Of a stretch of 64,000 bases of DNA, positions 26,361-35,727 are shown one piece after another; position 1 is the first letter of the stretch; every line of letters begins with the position of its first letter. The DNA comes from Dyadobacter sp. CY343. Its GTDB lineage: Bacteria > Bacteroidota > Bacteroidia > Cytophagales > Spirosomataceae. The DNA lies in the NCBI RefSeq assembly GCF_021390335.1, contig NZ_JAJUXK010000001.1, forward strand, positions 682,001 through 746,000, written 5' to 3'. The notes below the pieces were generated by a model. The model was not told where the DNA came from and made no database searches. It saw nothing but the letters and a program-made list of their open reading frames with translations. The translations under genes and the position numbers were made by a program.

Positions 26361-26789
26361 ATGAAAATAGAACTAGTCCGCGTTGATGATGCCTTCCATT
26401 TCGAAGGTTCGGGTTCATCAGAAGTAAAAGTACATACCGACGGATCTCCCGAAATAGGAGGTAAAAACCAGGGTGTCAGGCCCATGGAACTGCTGCTTAT
26501 GGGATTAGCCAGTTGCAGCGCGATCGATGTGGTAATGATCCTTAAAAAGCAGAGGCAGGATATTACCGATTTCCGCGTAACCGCCGATGGTGACCGGGAG
26601 CAGGAAGAAAATACCGAGCGCAAGCCTTTCCGCAAGATTCATTTGACTTTCAAATTTGCTGGTAATCAATTGGATGAGAAGAAAATAAACCGTGCGATCG
26701 GTCTTTCAATGGAAAAATATTGCTCTGCCACCGCACAGCTCGAAGCGCTTGCGACGATCACTTACGACGTGGAAATTGCAAATGTTTAA
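26361..26789 (+). CDS. OsmC/Ohr-family thiol peroxidase
   Basis: I use ATG 26361 (142 residues, MKIELVRVDDAFHFEG), because a promoter-like box lies between it and the upstream TTG. OsmC-family motifs are present: GGKNQGVRPMELLLMGLASCSAIDV with the peroxidatic C52, and MEKYCSATAQLEAL with the resolving C121. These enzymes reduce organic hydroperoxides with two cysteines. The sequence is closer to OsmC/YhfA than to Ohr. thyA starts 31 bp later in the same direction. Confidence 0.88.
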   Translation: MKIELVRVDDAFHFEGSGSSEVKVHTDGSPEIGGKNQGVRPMELLLMGLASCSAIDVVMILKKQRQDITDFRVTADGDREQEENTERKPFRKIHLTFKFAGNQLDEKKINRAIGLSMEKYCSATAQLEALATITYDVEIANV

Positions 26790-26820
26790 CCCTCATTATT
26801 GACTTTAATATCACTGCCAG

Positions 26821-27642
26821 ATGCAACAATACCAGGACCTACTCCGCCATATTCTTGACCACGGAGTCCGCAAGACAGACCGCACCGGAACCGGAACGAT
26901 CAGCGTTTTCGGCTATCAGATGCGGTTCAATCTGAAAGACGGATTTCCTCTGGTAACCACCAAAAAGGTCCACACCAAGTCGATTATCTACGAGCTGTTG
27001 TGGTTCTTGAAAGGGGATACTAATATTAAATACCTGACCGATCACGGCGTTTCGATCTGGAATGAGTGGGCGGATGAAAATGGCGATCTGGGGCCGGTTT
27101 ATGGAAAGCAATGGAGAAGCTGGGAAGGGGCAGACGGAAAGTCGGTTGACCAGTTGCAGGAGGTTTTGAAACAACTTAAAAATACGCCTGATTCGCGCCG
27201 GATCATGGTTTCTGCGTGGAATCCTTCGGAATTATCTAAGATGAAATTGCAGCCTTGTCACGCATTGTTCCAGTTCTACGTGGCGCCTCCGGATACTGAA
27301 AAAGGAGAAACGAAAGGTAAATTGTCCTGCCAGCTTTACCAGCGCAGTGCGGACGTTTTTCTGGGCGTACCCTTTAATATCGCGAGTTATGCGTTGCTCA
27401 CGATGATGATCGCGCAGGAATGTGATCTCGATCTGGGCGATTTTGTGTGGACTGGCGGGGATACCCATATTTACCTCAACCACCTCGAACAAGTGGAGAC
27501 GCAGTTAAGCCGCGAGCCGCGTGCATTGCCGACAATGGCGATTAATCCTGAGGTGAAAAGTGTACTGGATTTTGAATTTGAAGATTTTGAGCTCCGTGAT
27601 TATAATCCGTGGCCAGGTATCAAGGCGCCGGTAGCAGTTTAG
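26821..27642 (+). CDS. thyA: Thymidylate synthase (ThyA type)
   Basis: ThyA converts dUMP and methylene-THF to dTMP. The 273-residue protein has the N-terminal [19 protein letters not shown], a cofactor/substrate region [18 protein letters not shown], and the catalytic cysteine C146 in [12 protein letters not shown]. Next come [21 protein letters not shown] and the dUMP-binding GDTHIYLNH. The length is normal. It lies between osmC (31 bp) and a TRIC-type channel gene (10 bp), forming one transcript. Dihydrofolate reductase, the usual partner, is not adjacent. Confidence 0.97.
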   Translation: MQQYQDLLRHILDHGVRKTDRTGTGTISVFGYQMRFNLKDGFPLVTTKKVHTKSIIYELLWFLKGDTNIKYLTDHGVSIWNEWADENGDLGPVYGKQWRSWEGADGKSVDQLQEVLKQLKNTPDSRRIMVSAWNPSELSKMKLQPCHALFQFYVAPPDTEKGETKGKLSCQLYQRSADVFLGVPFNIASYALLTMMIAQECDLDLGDFVWTGGDTHIYLNHLEQVETQLSREPRALPTMAINPEVKSVLDFEFEDFELRDYNPWPGIKAPVAV

Positions 27643-27652
27643 CATTTCAGAA

Positions 27653-28261
27653 ATGAGTATTCAATACATTCTTGAAATCATCGGGACTTTTGCCTTTGCG
27701 ATATCCGGCGCACTGGCTGTGAAGGACTTACAAAATCCAGATTGGTTTGCGGCCTTATTTACCGCATTCATTTCCTCGATCGGCGGCGGAACTTTGCGGG
27801 ATATTCTGCTTGGAAGCTACCCACTTGTCTGGATCAGCGACATTACTATTATCTACGCGATACTGGCCGGTGTGCTCGCTACTTTTATATTCTTTAAATT
27901 TCTGCTGAGATTAAGAAAAACGCTATTCCTTTTCGACACTTTCGGGATTGCATTATTCACAATCGTAGGAACTGAGAAAGCGCTACATTTAGGTGTAAAA
28001 CCTGAAATAGCGGTTATTATGGGCGTTTTCTCAGCTACTATGGGCGGCGTGATCCGGGATGTGATGACGAATGAAATTCCTATCATTTACAGAAAAGAAG
28101 TGTACGCAACCGCTTGTCTCGCAGGAGCTTGCAGTTATTTAATATTTAACGACCTGGGCATGGAGCGGAATACCGCATTTATCTCTGCCTCACTCGTGAT
28201 CATCGTGATCAGGCTTCTCGCTGTAAAATTTGAATGGAGTATACCCCGGTTCTTTCGGTAA
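27653..28261 (+). CDS. TRIC/UPF0126-family cation channel
   Basis: The 202-residue integral membrane protein has two homologous halves of three helices each. GGGTLRDILLGSYPLVWI in the first and MGGVIRDVMTNEIPIIYR in the second carry the glycine-rich, basic motif typical of TRIC channels. Bacterial TRIC proteins form trimeric monovalent-cation channels, but their physiological job is unclear. The gene follows thyA by 10 bp and ends 11 bp from the convergent DUF2911 gene. Confidence 0.88.
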   Translation: MSIQYILEIIGTFAFAISGALAVKDLQNPDWFAALFTAFISSIGGGTLRDILLGSYPLVWISDITIIYAILAGVLATFIFFKFLLRLRKTLFLFDTFGIALFTIVGTEKALHLGVKPEIAVIMGVFSATMGGVIRDVMTNEIPIIYRKEVYATACLAGACSYLIFNDLGMERNTAFISASLVIIVIRLLAVKFEWSIPRFFR

Positions 28262-28272
28262 AAATCAGCAGG

Positions 28273-29178
28273 CTACTTCTTCTTCTTTTTGCCTTTTACG
28301 CTTGCTGTGGCTGTTTTTGGAGTCACTTTCGGTTGAATCGCCGCGATCGTTTTCTCAATTTCTCCTTTAAAGAAACCTGTAAAAGCCTGATCTGACGCAG
28401 TGCCGAGTGTCAATGCTTTCTGAGCTACCGGTAATGCCTCATTATATTTCCCCAGTTTGGCTAATATCGAAGCTTTCAGCCACATATTGTAATACGATTC
28501 TTTGAGTCCGATCGCCTTGTCGGCCCAGGAAAGTGCCAGTGGCAGATCTTTTCCTTTTGTAAGCAAATAGCCGGCTGCGCTTTCCAGTGCGGCTGTATCT
28601 TCCGGCTTTTCTGCAATTGTTTTATTGAGCGCATTCATAGTCAGTGTTTCTGTGCGAACTGATATCGGCACTGGCACTTTCACCGACGACCAGGACAGAA
28701 TCATATAACCGGTGCTGTCGGTAACAGGCTCAACATCAATCTTAAAAGCTTCGTTGAACTCACCGGAAGTAGGGGCAACCTGAATGCGGGCTACATCTTC
28801 GGATTCCTGGTAAGCCTCCGTTCCCTGTTCATATTTTTTGTTCAAAATCAATGTCCACGCAGCGCCCGACGGAATGGAAAGCAATGCATATTTCCCGGCA
28901 GGTACCGTTCTGCCGCCGAAGCTGAATTCCGTACTGGCTTCGAAGGTAGTCGGGCTATTTGCACCTGTACGCCAAAGCTGGTTGTAAGGCGCCAGCGCAG
29001 AGCTGTCAGCGAAAACTTTCCGTTTTTTGAGTGTTGGCCGGGAGTATTTGACCGTAAAATCAGTCACACCGATCGTCTGCATAACCTGCGCGCCCTGGCT
29101 CGGAGCCGGCGTGCGCTGCCCGATTGCATAAGTAGTCAGCAAAACAGCAAGCGAAACAGTTAGTATATGCTTTTTCAT
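28273..29178 (-). CDS. DUF2911 protein with C-terminal TPR-like helices
   Basis: The 301-residue protein has a signal peptide (MKKHILTVSLAVLLTTYAIG). The DUF2911 domain (about 22-175) includes VKYSRPTLKKRKVF, YNQLWRTGANSPTTFE and GGRTVPAGKYALLSIP. The C-terminal part (190-290) reads as tetratricopeptide-like helices (YYNMWLKASILAKLGKYNEA) and ends in a Lys-rich tail KGKKKKK. DUF2911 is common in Bacteroidota secreted or periplasmic proteins and has no known function. The gene is divergent from the Nudix gene, with 72 bp between starts. Confidence 0.85.
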   Translation of the reverse strand: MKKHILTVSLAVLLTTYAIGQRTPAPSQGAQVMQTIGVTDFTVKYSRPTLKKRKVFADSSALAPYNQLWRTGANSPTTFEASTEFSFGGRTVPAGKYALLSIPSGAAWTLILNKKYEQGTEAYQESEDVARIQVAPTSGEFNEAFKIDVEPVTDSTGYMILSWSSVKVPVPISVRTETLTMNALNKTIAEKPEDTAALESAAGYLLTKGKDLPLALSWADKAIGLKESYYNMWLKASILAKLGKYNEALPVAQKALTLGTASDQAFTGFFKGEIEKTIAAIQPKVTPKTATASVKGKKKKK

Positions 29179-29250
29179 CCGAGTAAGGTGGTTTTGACGT
29201 GATATGTTAAACTTGTGGTGAAATTAGAATTAAAAAATCAGATAGCCTAG

Positions 29251-29790
29251 ATGAAACGACACAGCTTGCTTGCACTCCTCGACGCGTACGCACCCGAAAA
29301 CGGAGAGGAGGAAAATATGTATTTGGACATGATTGAATTTATCAGAAAAAACCCGGATTGTTTCAAAAGAACCCTTTTAGAAGGACATATTACCGCATCT
29401 GGTTGGGTTTTATCGGCTGATAAAAAGTCGGTACTGTTGATGCATCACTTCAAACTGAACCGCTGGTTCCAGCCCGGCGGGCATTGTGACGGAGATCCTG
29501 ACGTGAAAAGTGTTGCGCGTAAAGAAGTGTGGGAGGAAACGGGAGTCAAGGATCTGATTTTAGCCAAAGAAGGAATTTTCGATATTGATATTCATACAAT
29601 ACCTGCCCGGAAAGACATTCCAGAGCATTTACACTATGATGTAAGATTTGCATTTCTATCTGATAAGGATCAGCAGATTGCGGTCAATAGCGAATCTCTT
29701 GACGTAAAATGGATCCCGGTTTCGGAAGTAGCGAAGTACAATGATTCCGAATCTATTATGCGAATGGTTAGGAAGACTATTTCTTTATAA
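29251..29790 (+). CDS. Nudix hydrolase with a modified Nudix box
   Basis: The 179-residue protein has a Nudix fold with the box starting at G77: GHCDGDPDVKSVARKEVWEE then TGV. The catalytic E92, E95 and E96 of the REUxEExGU part are present, with Lys at 91 instead of Arg. The upstream Glu of Gx5E is Pro at 83. Since the metal-binding glutamates are kept, hydrolysis of a nucleoside-diphosphate derivative is still likely. The N-terminal 45 residues (HSLLALLDAYAPENGEEENM) are helical. The last 14 bp overlap the convergent protease gene. Confidence 0.88.
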   Translation: MKRHSLLALLDAYAPENGEEENMYLDMIEFIRKNPDCFKRTLLEGHITASGWVLSADKKSVLLMHHFKLNRWFQPGGHCDGDPDVKSVARKEVWEETGVKDLILAKEGIFDIDIHTIPARKDIPEHLHYDVRFAFLSDKDQQIAVNSESLDVKWIPVSEVAKYNDSESIMRMVRKTISL

Positions 29791-31441
29791 ACTTTAAAGT
29801 ACGCTCCTGATTATCAACTTGAATGCTGATGAGATACAAGCCTGCGGGAAGATCGCCGGCAAAGATCGTATGACTTTCGGTCAGTCGCTCATTTTTATCA
29901 TAGCGGGAAATACCATTGATCCCGAGCAAATTCAGTCGCGCTTGCTTGCCGATTAATGCGGGAGGAATAGTGAGGGTAACATTGGAAGTGACCGGGTTGG
30001 GAGCCAATACAATTGCGCTAACGAGCTCTTTCTCAGTGCCGAGCGGAGTGAACTCATCGGCGATGATCTGCTCCGCTTTTACCGCGCTAGGCACGCCATA
30101 ACCCAGCAAATTATCCGGCGCCGCTGCCTGGTGACCCGATTTTTTGAGCACGTAAATAATCTGCTGGGCTGTCAGGCTCGGGTGCGCCTGCCAGAGTATT
30201 GCGGCCAGTCCGGCGATTAATGGAGAAGAAAAGGAAGTACCGTTGCCGCTTGCCGCGGAGCCTGAAACGGTACCGACCACAGTTCCTAGACCAACGGCTG
30301 CTAAATCTGGCTTTTGCTGGCCTGCCGCATTGGGCCCGATCGAACTCAGGGCTGCATAGCTGCGGTCATAGTTGGAAGCGCCCACCGTAAGCACAGAATC
30401 CACGTCAGCCGGGGCAGTAATGTAGCGCCACGAATTATTGCCTTCGTTACCAGCCGAGTTCACGACGAGCATTCCGGTACGCGTCGCAAAACGGGCCGCA
30501 CGGCTGATAATGGTCGTTTTTCCGTCCATATCCTCGTAAGTGTAGTTATAGGCGTCACTCGCGAAATCATCATCAAATGAATAGTAGCCCAGCGAAGTAT
30601 TGATCACATCCGCACCAATACTATCCGCGCGCTCGGCTGCCAAAAGCCACGTAATCTCTTCGTAAGGCGACTCGCCAAAGTCATTTTCGGTGTGATACAA
30701 TGCATACGAAGCCTTGAATGCCGCGCCGATCATAGTGCCCGGCTGGTAGGCAGCCATCGTGGAAAGCACATTAATTCCGTGAGAACCGGAATTGTAAACA
30801 TTGGTTTCCCGGTTCAAAAAATCATAGGTATCCAAAATCCTGTTTTCAGTACGGACCTGGTTGAGAAAGCCCAAAGTATTTCCATTCACGAAACCATTGT
30901 CCATCACAGCGATCAGCATATTCTCACCCTGAAAGCCTTTTTTATGTAACTCGGGGACCTCCATTAATGCAAGCTGCGCATTCATATTTCCGTAGTTCAG
31001 GTCTTCTGCTGCTGCAAACTTTTCATTCGTTTTCGCAACGCGCTGAATACCCGGGGATTTTTCGGAGACGTTAGCAACCGGCAGATTCAGTTCAATACCT
31101 TTGTAAAAAGCAAGTTTTTTGATCGCGTCGAGTTGCGTGGCAGAAGCTTCAACCAAAACCCCATTGAACCAGCGGGACGGAAAAATGACCTGGGCGCCGG
31201 TTTGTTTTAATGCAGTGATATAGGCAGGATTGACGGGTAAGTCGGTGCTGGTAGCCGGAATATTTTGCCGCATTCTCCTTGCTACTGCTCTTTCAGAAAG
31301 GAAATCTGCGGGCTTGTCGACGGAATAGGGCGAGCCGGCTTTGTCTTTAAAAAGCACGAGATACCGGGGGTTGCTTTGCGCAAATGCTGCATTTGAAATA
31401 GCAGCTAATATGAAAATGACAGTGAATAAAGATTTGCTCAT
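29777..31441 (-). CDS. Subtilisin-like S8 protease with T9SS sorting domain
   Basis: The 554-residue secreted protease has a signal peptide (cleavage near AFAQS) and a propeptide region to about 165. The S8 domain shows D181 (LIAVMDNGF), H221 (GSHGINVLSTMA), oxyanion N332 (NSAGNEG) and S403 (GNGTSFSSPLIAG). Residues from about 470 form a type A T9SS C-terminal domain: VLAPNPVTSNVTLTIPP, then LPAGLYLISIQ and the final TLKFIKK. It should cross the outer membrane through the type IX system, whose PorW/SprE-like component is encoded at 51366-53564. The start codon overlaps the stop of the lipoprotein gene (ATGA). Confidence 0.92.
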   Translation of the reverse strand: MSKSLFTVIFILAAISNAAFAQSNPRYLVLFKDKAGSPYSVDKPADFLSERAVARRMRQNIPATSTDLPVNPAYITALKQTGAQVIFPSRWFNGVLVEASATQLDAIKKLAFYKGIELNLPVANVSEKSPGIQRVAKTNEKFAAAEDLNYGNMNAQLALMEVPELHKKGFQGENMLIAVMDNGFVNGNTLGFLNQVRTENRILDTYDFLNRETNVYNSGSHGINVLSTMAAYQPGTMIGAAFKASYALYHTENDFGESPYEEITWLLAAERADSIGADVINTSLGYYSFDDDFASDAYNYTYEDMDGKTTIISRAARFATRTGMLVVNSAGNEGNNSWRYITAPADVDSVLTVGASNYDRSYAALSSIGPNAAGQQKPDLAAVGLGTVVGTVSGSAASGNGTSFSSPLIAGLAAILWQAHPSLTAQQIIYVLKKSGHQAAAPDNLLGYGVPSAVKAEQIIADEFTPLGTEKELVSAIVLAPNPVTSNVTLTIPPALIGKQARLNLLGINGISRYDKNERLTESHTIFAGDLPAGLYLISIQVDNQERTLKFIKK

Positions 31442-32112
31442 TGTTTTCCGAATTTTTCAAGAATAAAAACTTCCTTCCAGCCCGATTCAATTACGCCTTT
31501 TCCAATGCAGTCGCCTGAGTGACAGTACTGCAAGTTAAGCCGCTCGCGCATTACCAGTCCAACGTTTTCGGCATATATTTCAATATACTTATCTCGCGAC
31601 AAAAGTGTTGAATCGTCCTGGCGGATAATCGTTACTGTTTTTGGATAGTATTTGCCATTGATCTCCAACGGTCGATCTACATCCCGGGCAGCGCTTTCGG
31701 AAACCTTTGAGCTGTTGTAAGTGCTGCAATCCCATTTTAAACCTTCTGTTAGTGGAAAATACATTTTGGCAATAGGTTTGCCATTTTCCTGTTCAAATGC
31801 CTGATTAATAGTTGTCCAGGCTGCATTTACAGAATCGGTTTTCCATTCATTTGCTGCATTTCTTGTACTGAAATGAATAGGATAAATGAGTTGACCGTCG
31901 GTATTCATGGCGTTGCCCAATAGTCGGTGAACTTGTGAATATGCTTTCTTAGTCGGCTGATTCTCAGAATAAACAGTTTTCTCAACCCTAAACTCAGAAT
32001 ATGCGCCCGCTTCCAATGGAAAGTAGCTCTTTCCGGGCGAATCCGGGCCGGGGGTATGTTGGCAGGAGATGAATAGTAAGAAGGAAAATAGTGTGGTAGT
32101 GGTTCTTAGCAT
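31438..32112 (-). CDS. Hypothetical lipoprotein
   Basis: Start ATG 32112 places a lipoprotein signal first: MLRTTTTLFSFLLFISCQHT, lipobox LFISC with Cys17. A longer frame to 32178 would put 22 charged residues before the signal and overlap the upstream gene. The mature part (about 207 residues) is beta-rich and includes SYFPLEAGAYSEFRVEKTVY, a pattern common in Bacteroidota lipoproteins of unknown role. Its stop overlaps the S8 protease start, so the two are coupled, and the upstream glutamate-synthase-like gene lies 17 bp away. Confidence 0.75.
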   Translation of the reverse strand: MLRTTTTLFSFLLFISCQHTPGPDSPGKSYFPLEAGAYSEFRVEKTVYSENQPTKKAYSQVHRLLGNAMNTDGQLIYPIHFSTRNAANEWKTDSVNAAWTTINQAFEQENGKPIAKMYFPLTEGLKWDCSTYNSSKVSESAARDVDRPLEINGKYYPKTVTIIRQDDSTLLSRDKYIEIYAENVGLVMRERLNLQYCHSGDCIGKGVIESGWKEVFILEKFGKQ

Positions 32113-32129
32113 GTGTATCTGGTTAAATA

Positions 32130-33722
32130 TCAGGCGACTTTCTCTCCGGGAATATCGCGCCCGCCTAAATGCGGACATTCAAGCAAATCATGAATGCCGG
32201 AAAATGGGACGATGGTTTTGAGATATCCATAATTTTCGGCCAGCGTGATCGTCCGGTTGTGATCGCCCATTGAAATATCCACATCATTCATACCAAACTG
32301 GCACGGATGTTCATAACCCGACGCGTGTGTAATTTCAATGATCTCCTTGGCGAGCGTAGTCATATAATTCGCAAAACGGACGCTTTTCAATGCCGGATCA
32401 ATACCCGATTCTAGCCATTTATTATTCGTCGTAATGCCGGTAGGGCAGCGATTAGTATGACAGATCTGCGCCTGAATGCAGCCGATAGACATCATCGCTT
32501 CTCTGGCCACATTGATCACATCCGCACCCATGGAAAACGCCATTACAGCCTGTGCAGGTAGTCCCAGCTTGCCGGAAGCGATGAATGTGAGCTTATCGTT
32601 CAGGTTTCTTTTCTGGAAAATTTTATAAACAGTACTAAAAGCAAATACCAGCGGAAGCGAAACGTGATCCGCAAATGAGGGCGGCGCCGCTCCGGTACCG
32701 CCTTCACCACCATCTATCGCGATAAAATCAGGGCCTTTTCCTGTTTCTACCATCAAGTCGGCCAGCTCCTCCCACATTTCCGTTTTTCCTACCGCGGATT
32801 TAATACCGACTGGCAAGCCGGTTGCGGCGGCCATTTCTTCTATAAAATCGATCATTCCACGCACATCCGAAAACGCACTGTGGTAAGGGGGCGAAACAAC
32901 GTCCACGCCCATCGGTACCTGTCTGATCTCCGCAATCTCTGCACTGATTTTGCTCGCCGGAAGTACGCCGCCTTTACCAGGTTTGGCCCCCTGCGACAAT
33001 TTCAGTTCGATCATTCTGACAAATGGATTCTGGCTCGTCATTTTCACCAGTTTTTCCATCACAAAATTACCTTCATGATCACGCACCCCGAAATAGGAAG
33101 TGCCCATATTGAATACCACGTCGGCGCCGTAACGGTGGTAAGGCGACAGCCCGCCTTCGCCTGTATTATGGTAATTACCGAAACGAAATGAGCCTTTGTT
33201 CAATGCTTCGACGGCCCTGGAAGATAGGGAACCGAAACTCATCGCACTCACATTAATGATTGAGCGGGGTCGATAAGGTCTTTTACGGTTATGATATTGC
33301 CCGATCACTTTCGCCGCGGGAATCGTATAATGGTGCGGATCGTTTCCGTTTTTGACGTGGTGATTGTGGGTGGAATCGAGTCTTTTGGGCAGCATTGAAG
33401 GTTTTACGAGCACATAGCCCGGCGCGTGCATGTCCTGATCAGTACCAAAACCCTGGTAGTTATTTTCTTTTTTGGCAGAAGCATAAATCCACGATCGCTG
33501 CCGGCGGTTGAATGGAAGTTCTTCACGGTTGTTGGCAACAATATACTGCCGCAGCTCGGGCCCGATCGTTTCGAGCATATAACGGAAATGCCCTACCAGC
33601 GGAAAGTTGTGCTGGATCGTATGTTTTCTCTGCAAAATATCCCTCAGCGCAATCAGGACGATCAATATCAATATATAAGCCCAGATAGGGATCGCGGCCA
33701 AAAACGAGAGGGTACTGTCCAT
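32130..33722 (-). CDS. FMN-binding glutamate synthase-like protein, membrane-anchored
   Basis: The 530-residue protein starts with a membrane helix (residues 8-26, IPIWAYILILIVLIALRDIL). The FMN-binding barrel of the large glutamate-synthase subunit follows: GSLSSRAVEALNKGSFRFGN, SQGAKPGKGGVLPASKIS and IDGGEGGTGAAPPSFADH. GCIQAQICHTNRCPTGITT carries cysteines at the position of the family's 3Fe-4S cluster. There is no glutamine amidotransferase domain, so true GOGAT activity is unlikely; proteins of this branch are annotated as FMN-binding glutamate synthase family, with unclear substrate. It follows aroA by 10 bp. Confidence 0.88.
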   Translation of the reverse strand: MDSTLSFLAAIPIWAYILILIVLIALRDILQRKHTIQHNFPLVGHFRYMLETIGPELRQYIVANNREELPFNRRQRSWIYASAKKENNYQGFGTDQDMHAPGYVLVKPSMLPKRLDSTHNHHVKNGNDPHHYTIPAAKVIGQYHNRKRPYRPRSIINVSAMSFGSLSSRAVEALNKGSFRFGNYHNTGEGGLSPYHRYGADVVFNMGTSYFGVRDHEGNFVMEKLVKMTSQNPFVRMIELKLSQGAKPGKGGVLPASKISAEIAEIRQVPMGVDVVSPPYHSAFSDVRGMIDFIEEMAAATGLPVGIKSAVGKTEMWEELADLMVETGKGPDFIAIDGGEGGTGAAPPSFADHVSLPLVFAFSTVYKIFQKRNLNDKLTFIASGKLGLPAQAVMAFSMGADVINVAREAMMSIGCIQAQICHTNRCPTGITTNNKWLESGIDPALKSVRFANYMTTLAKEIIEITHASGYEHPCQFGMNDVDISMGDHNRTITLAENYGYLKTIVPFSGIHDLLECPHLGGRDIPGEKVA

Positions 33723-33732
33723 GAAAGTGGTT

Positions 33733-34974
33733 TTAAATTTCTTTTTCTTCCCAGACAGTCACTTTGCTGAGGTCTTTCCAATAGCCCGGATAAGATTTTA
33801 CAACTACACCCGGTTCTTCAATTCTGATCGGTGCTACCATTCCGGCCGGCGCAAATGCCATTGCCATTCTGTGGTCGTCGTAAGTGTGGATAGAAGGCAA
33901 TTCAAGCGGTTGGAAATTGCTGATCCTGGAAACTTCGTACAAATGGTCTTTCTCAATCTCCGTCAATTCTGCGCCCAGCTTTTTCAATTCCTGCTGCAAT
34001 GCGAATACGCGGTCTGTTTCCTTGATCTTTAAACTCTCTATGCCCGTCATGGACAGGCGGATATCTTTCACTGCGCAACAAACAGCTACTGTCTGGGCGA
34101 GATCGGGGCAATCGGTGAAATCCCAGCCAATGGATGCAGCTGCGGGTATTTTGGTTAGTAAAACTCCGCGGTCGGTAAATTCGCTCTCTACTCCCAAATG
34201 CCTCATAATCTTTACGATAGCACTATCTCCTTGTAAAGAGTTTTGTTTCAATCCCAGCAACTCCACTTCTGCATTTTCAGATAACGCCACGATGCTGTAC
34301 CAATAGCTCGCGCCCGACCAATCGGACTCGACGGCGTAAGGTTTTGGCTGGTATTTTAATGGGGGAACAGTAATGGTATTGGCTTGCCAGTCGGCTTTGT
34401 AATCAATACCAAAATACGCCATCTGATTGAGCGTCATTTCAATATAGGGCCGCGAGCCAACTTCGCCTTCGAGTTGAATAGTCAACCCGCTGGGCAGCTC
34501 GGGCGCGATCATTAGCAAAGCTGAAATGTACTGACTGCTCACGTCACCACGCATCACGAGCTTGTGTTCACCTGAGTAGTTAAAACCGTTCAGTTTCAAC
34601 GGTGGGTAACCTTCCTCTTTCTGATATTCAATATCTGCACCCAAAATCCGCAATGCATCCACCAATATCCCGATCGGCCGCTCGCACATGCGCGGCGTAC
34701 CTGTCATGATCTTGGTTTGATTGGTCACCGAGTAATAGGCAGTCAAAAACCGCATAGTAGTACCTGCGTCGATCACGTCGGCAACTTCGTCCTTTGAATC
34801 CAGTAAACGCATCATGGTTTGTGAATCCCTGGCTTCGGATACATTGTAAAGTTCGCATTGAAATCCGGTCAGTGCATTGATGATCAGCGCGCGGTTGCAC
34901 TCACTTTTAGATGCTACCAGTTTGATTTCGGCTTTTACAGGCTGTTTCGGTGGGTAAACGACAATCGATTTCAC
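33733..34974 (-). CDS. aroA: 3-phosphoshikimate 1-carboxyvinyltransferase (EPSP synthase)
   Basis: AroA joins shikimate-3-phosphate and phosphoenolpyruvate in the aromatic amino-acid pathway. The 413-residue protein has the N-terminal substrate motif VASKSECNRALIINALTG, the DAGTTMRFLTAY motif, RMCERPIGILVDALRILGA, and the C-terminal ESLKIKETDRVFALQQEL and YDDHRMAMAFA. GDVSSQYISALLM is also present. Length is near the usual 430. The start is GTG 34974; there is no early ATG. It leads the run aroA-GltB-like-lipoprotein-protease. Confidence 0.95.
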   Translation of the reverse strand: MKSIVVYPPKQPVKAEIKLVASKSECNRALIINALTGFQCELYNVSEARDSQTMMRLLDSKDEVADVIDAGTTMRFLTAYYSVTNQTKIMTGTPRMCERPIGILVDALRILGADIEYQKEEGYPPLKLNGFNYSGEHKLVMRGDVSSQYISALLMIAPELPSGLTIQLEGEVGSRPYIEMTLNQMAYFGIDYKADWQANTITVPPLKYQPKPYAVESDWSGASYWYSIVALSENAEVELLGLKQNSLQGDSAIVKIMRHLGVESEFTDRGVLLTKIPAAASIGWDFTDCPDLAQTVAVCCAVKDIRLSMTGIESLKIKETDRVFALQQELKKLGAELTEIEKDHLYEVSRISNFQPLELPSIHTYDDHRMAMAFAPAGMVAPIRIEEPGVVVKSYPGYWKDLSKVTVWEEKEI

Positions 34975-35025
34975 TTTGAAAAGGTCAGATTTTGAATAGG
35001 CAACGGGAATGTGCCGATTAATAAC

Positions 35026-35640
35026 TTAATATGTTTCGAGTACTTTCAGCTTGTTACGACCATTGATTTTCAGAGAAGAAAATGTGAGCCTGTAACAGAT
35101 ATAGCCTGCGACGACCATGGAGCCGCCTACTACGAGCGAAGCAGTATCGGTGGTGAAACGTTTACCGTCTACGCCGCGGTTGAAAAAATCGGCACCCACA
35201 AAAAGCAGCCCTGCAAGCGGAAGGATAGGGGCCAGCTGAGATATAAAAGGAATGCGGCGCGACACTTTCATCAGGCGAATATCTTTCAATAAAATTTCCT
35301 GATAATCCATTCGTCCTACTGCTTCATTCAATATCCCGATCGTAAAGGAAGAGTCTGAAACACTGGCAATGGTTTCGTTGAAACGGATCGTTTCATTATG
35401 CATTCTGAACTTGATATTGTCGCCGGGAAAAAAGCGGTAGCGATGAAATCCGCCGATGGTCGGAGAGGCGTCGAGTACGAGGTATTTTTGTCCGGGGTTC
35501 GCGATAACCCTGTTCGAACCGCCTTGTTTGATAAACAATTCTTCACTGGAAAGGGCTTTCTGAGCTTCATAATGGTCCTGCGACCAAGCTGTAAGATTCC
35601 CAAAAATTAACACAAAAAAGATAAGCAGCAGCTGTCTCAT
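35026..35640 (-). CDS. Hypothetical exported protein with two C-terminal hydrophobic segments
   Basis: Start ATG 35640 gives 204 residues; an exact promoter box (35659-35666) just upstream supports it over the longer frame. The signal peptide is MRQLLLIFFVLIFGNLTAWS. The mature domain (FIKQGGSNRVIANPGQKYLV, FRMHNETIRFNETIASVSD) is beta-rich and is followed by two likely membrane helices (LAPILPLAGLLFVGADFF and SLVVGGSMVVAGYICY). I do not recognise the family. It lies 51 bp before aroA on the same strand. Confidence 0.75.
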   Translation of the reverse strand: MRQLLLIFFVLIFGNLTAWSQDHYEAQKALSSEELFIKQGGSNRVIANPGQKYLVLDASPTIGGFHRYRFFPGDNIKFRMHNETIRFNETIASVSDSSFTIGILNEAVGRMDYQEILLKDIRLMKVSRRIPFISQLAPILPLAGLLFVGADFFNRGVDGKRFTTDTASLVVGGSMVVAGYICYRLTFSSLKINGRNKLKVLETY

Positions 35641-35658
35641 AGCACAAAATGAATGTTT

Positions 35659-35666
35659 CAAATATA
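35659..35666 (-). promoter_or_regulatory. -7 box (TATATTTG, minus strand)
   Basis: Read on the minus strand the sequence is TATATTTG, an exact TAnnTTTG match, 18 bp before the ATG at 35640. No TTTG element is seen at the preferred spacing. Confidence 0.5.
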
Positions 35667-35727
35667 GGGAATCATTCTCTTAAACGGGCAGATCTGTTGC
35701 AATGTTGCTGATTTTAGCCAGGTCGGA

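Noticed and set aside
32130..33722. True glutamate synthase large subunit
   Set aside because: The protein is a third of the usual length, has a membrane anchor and lacks the amidotransferase domain; no small subunit is adjacent.
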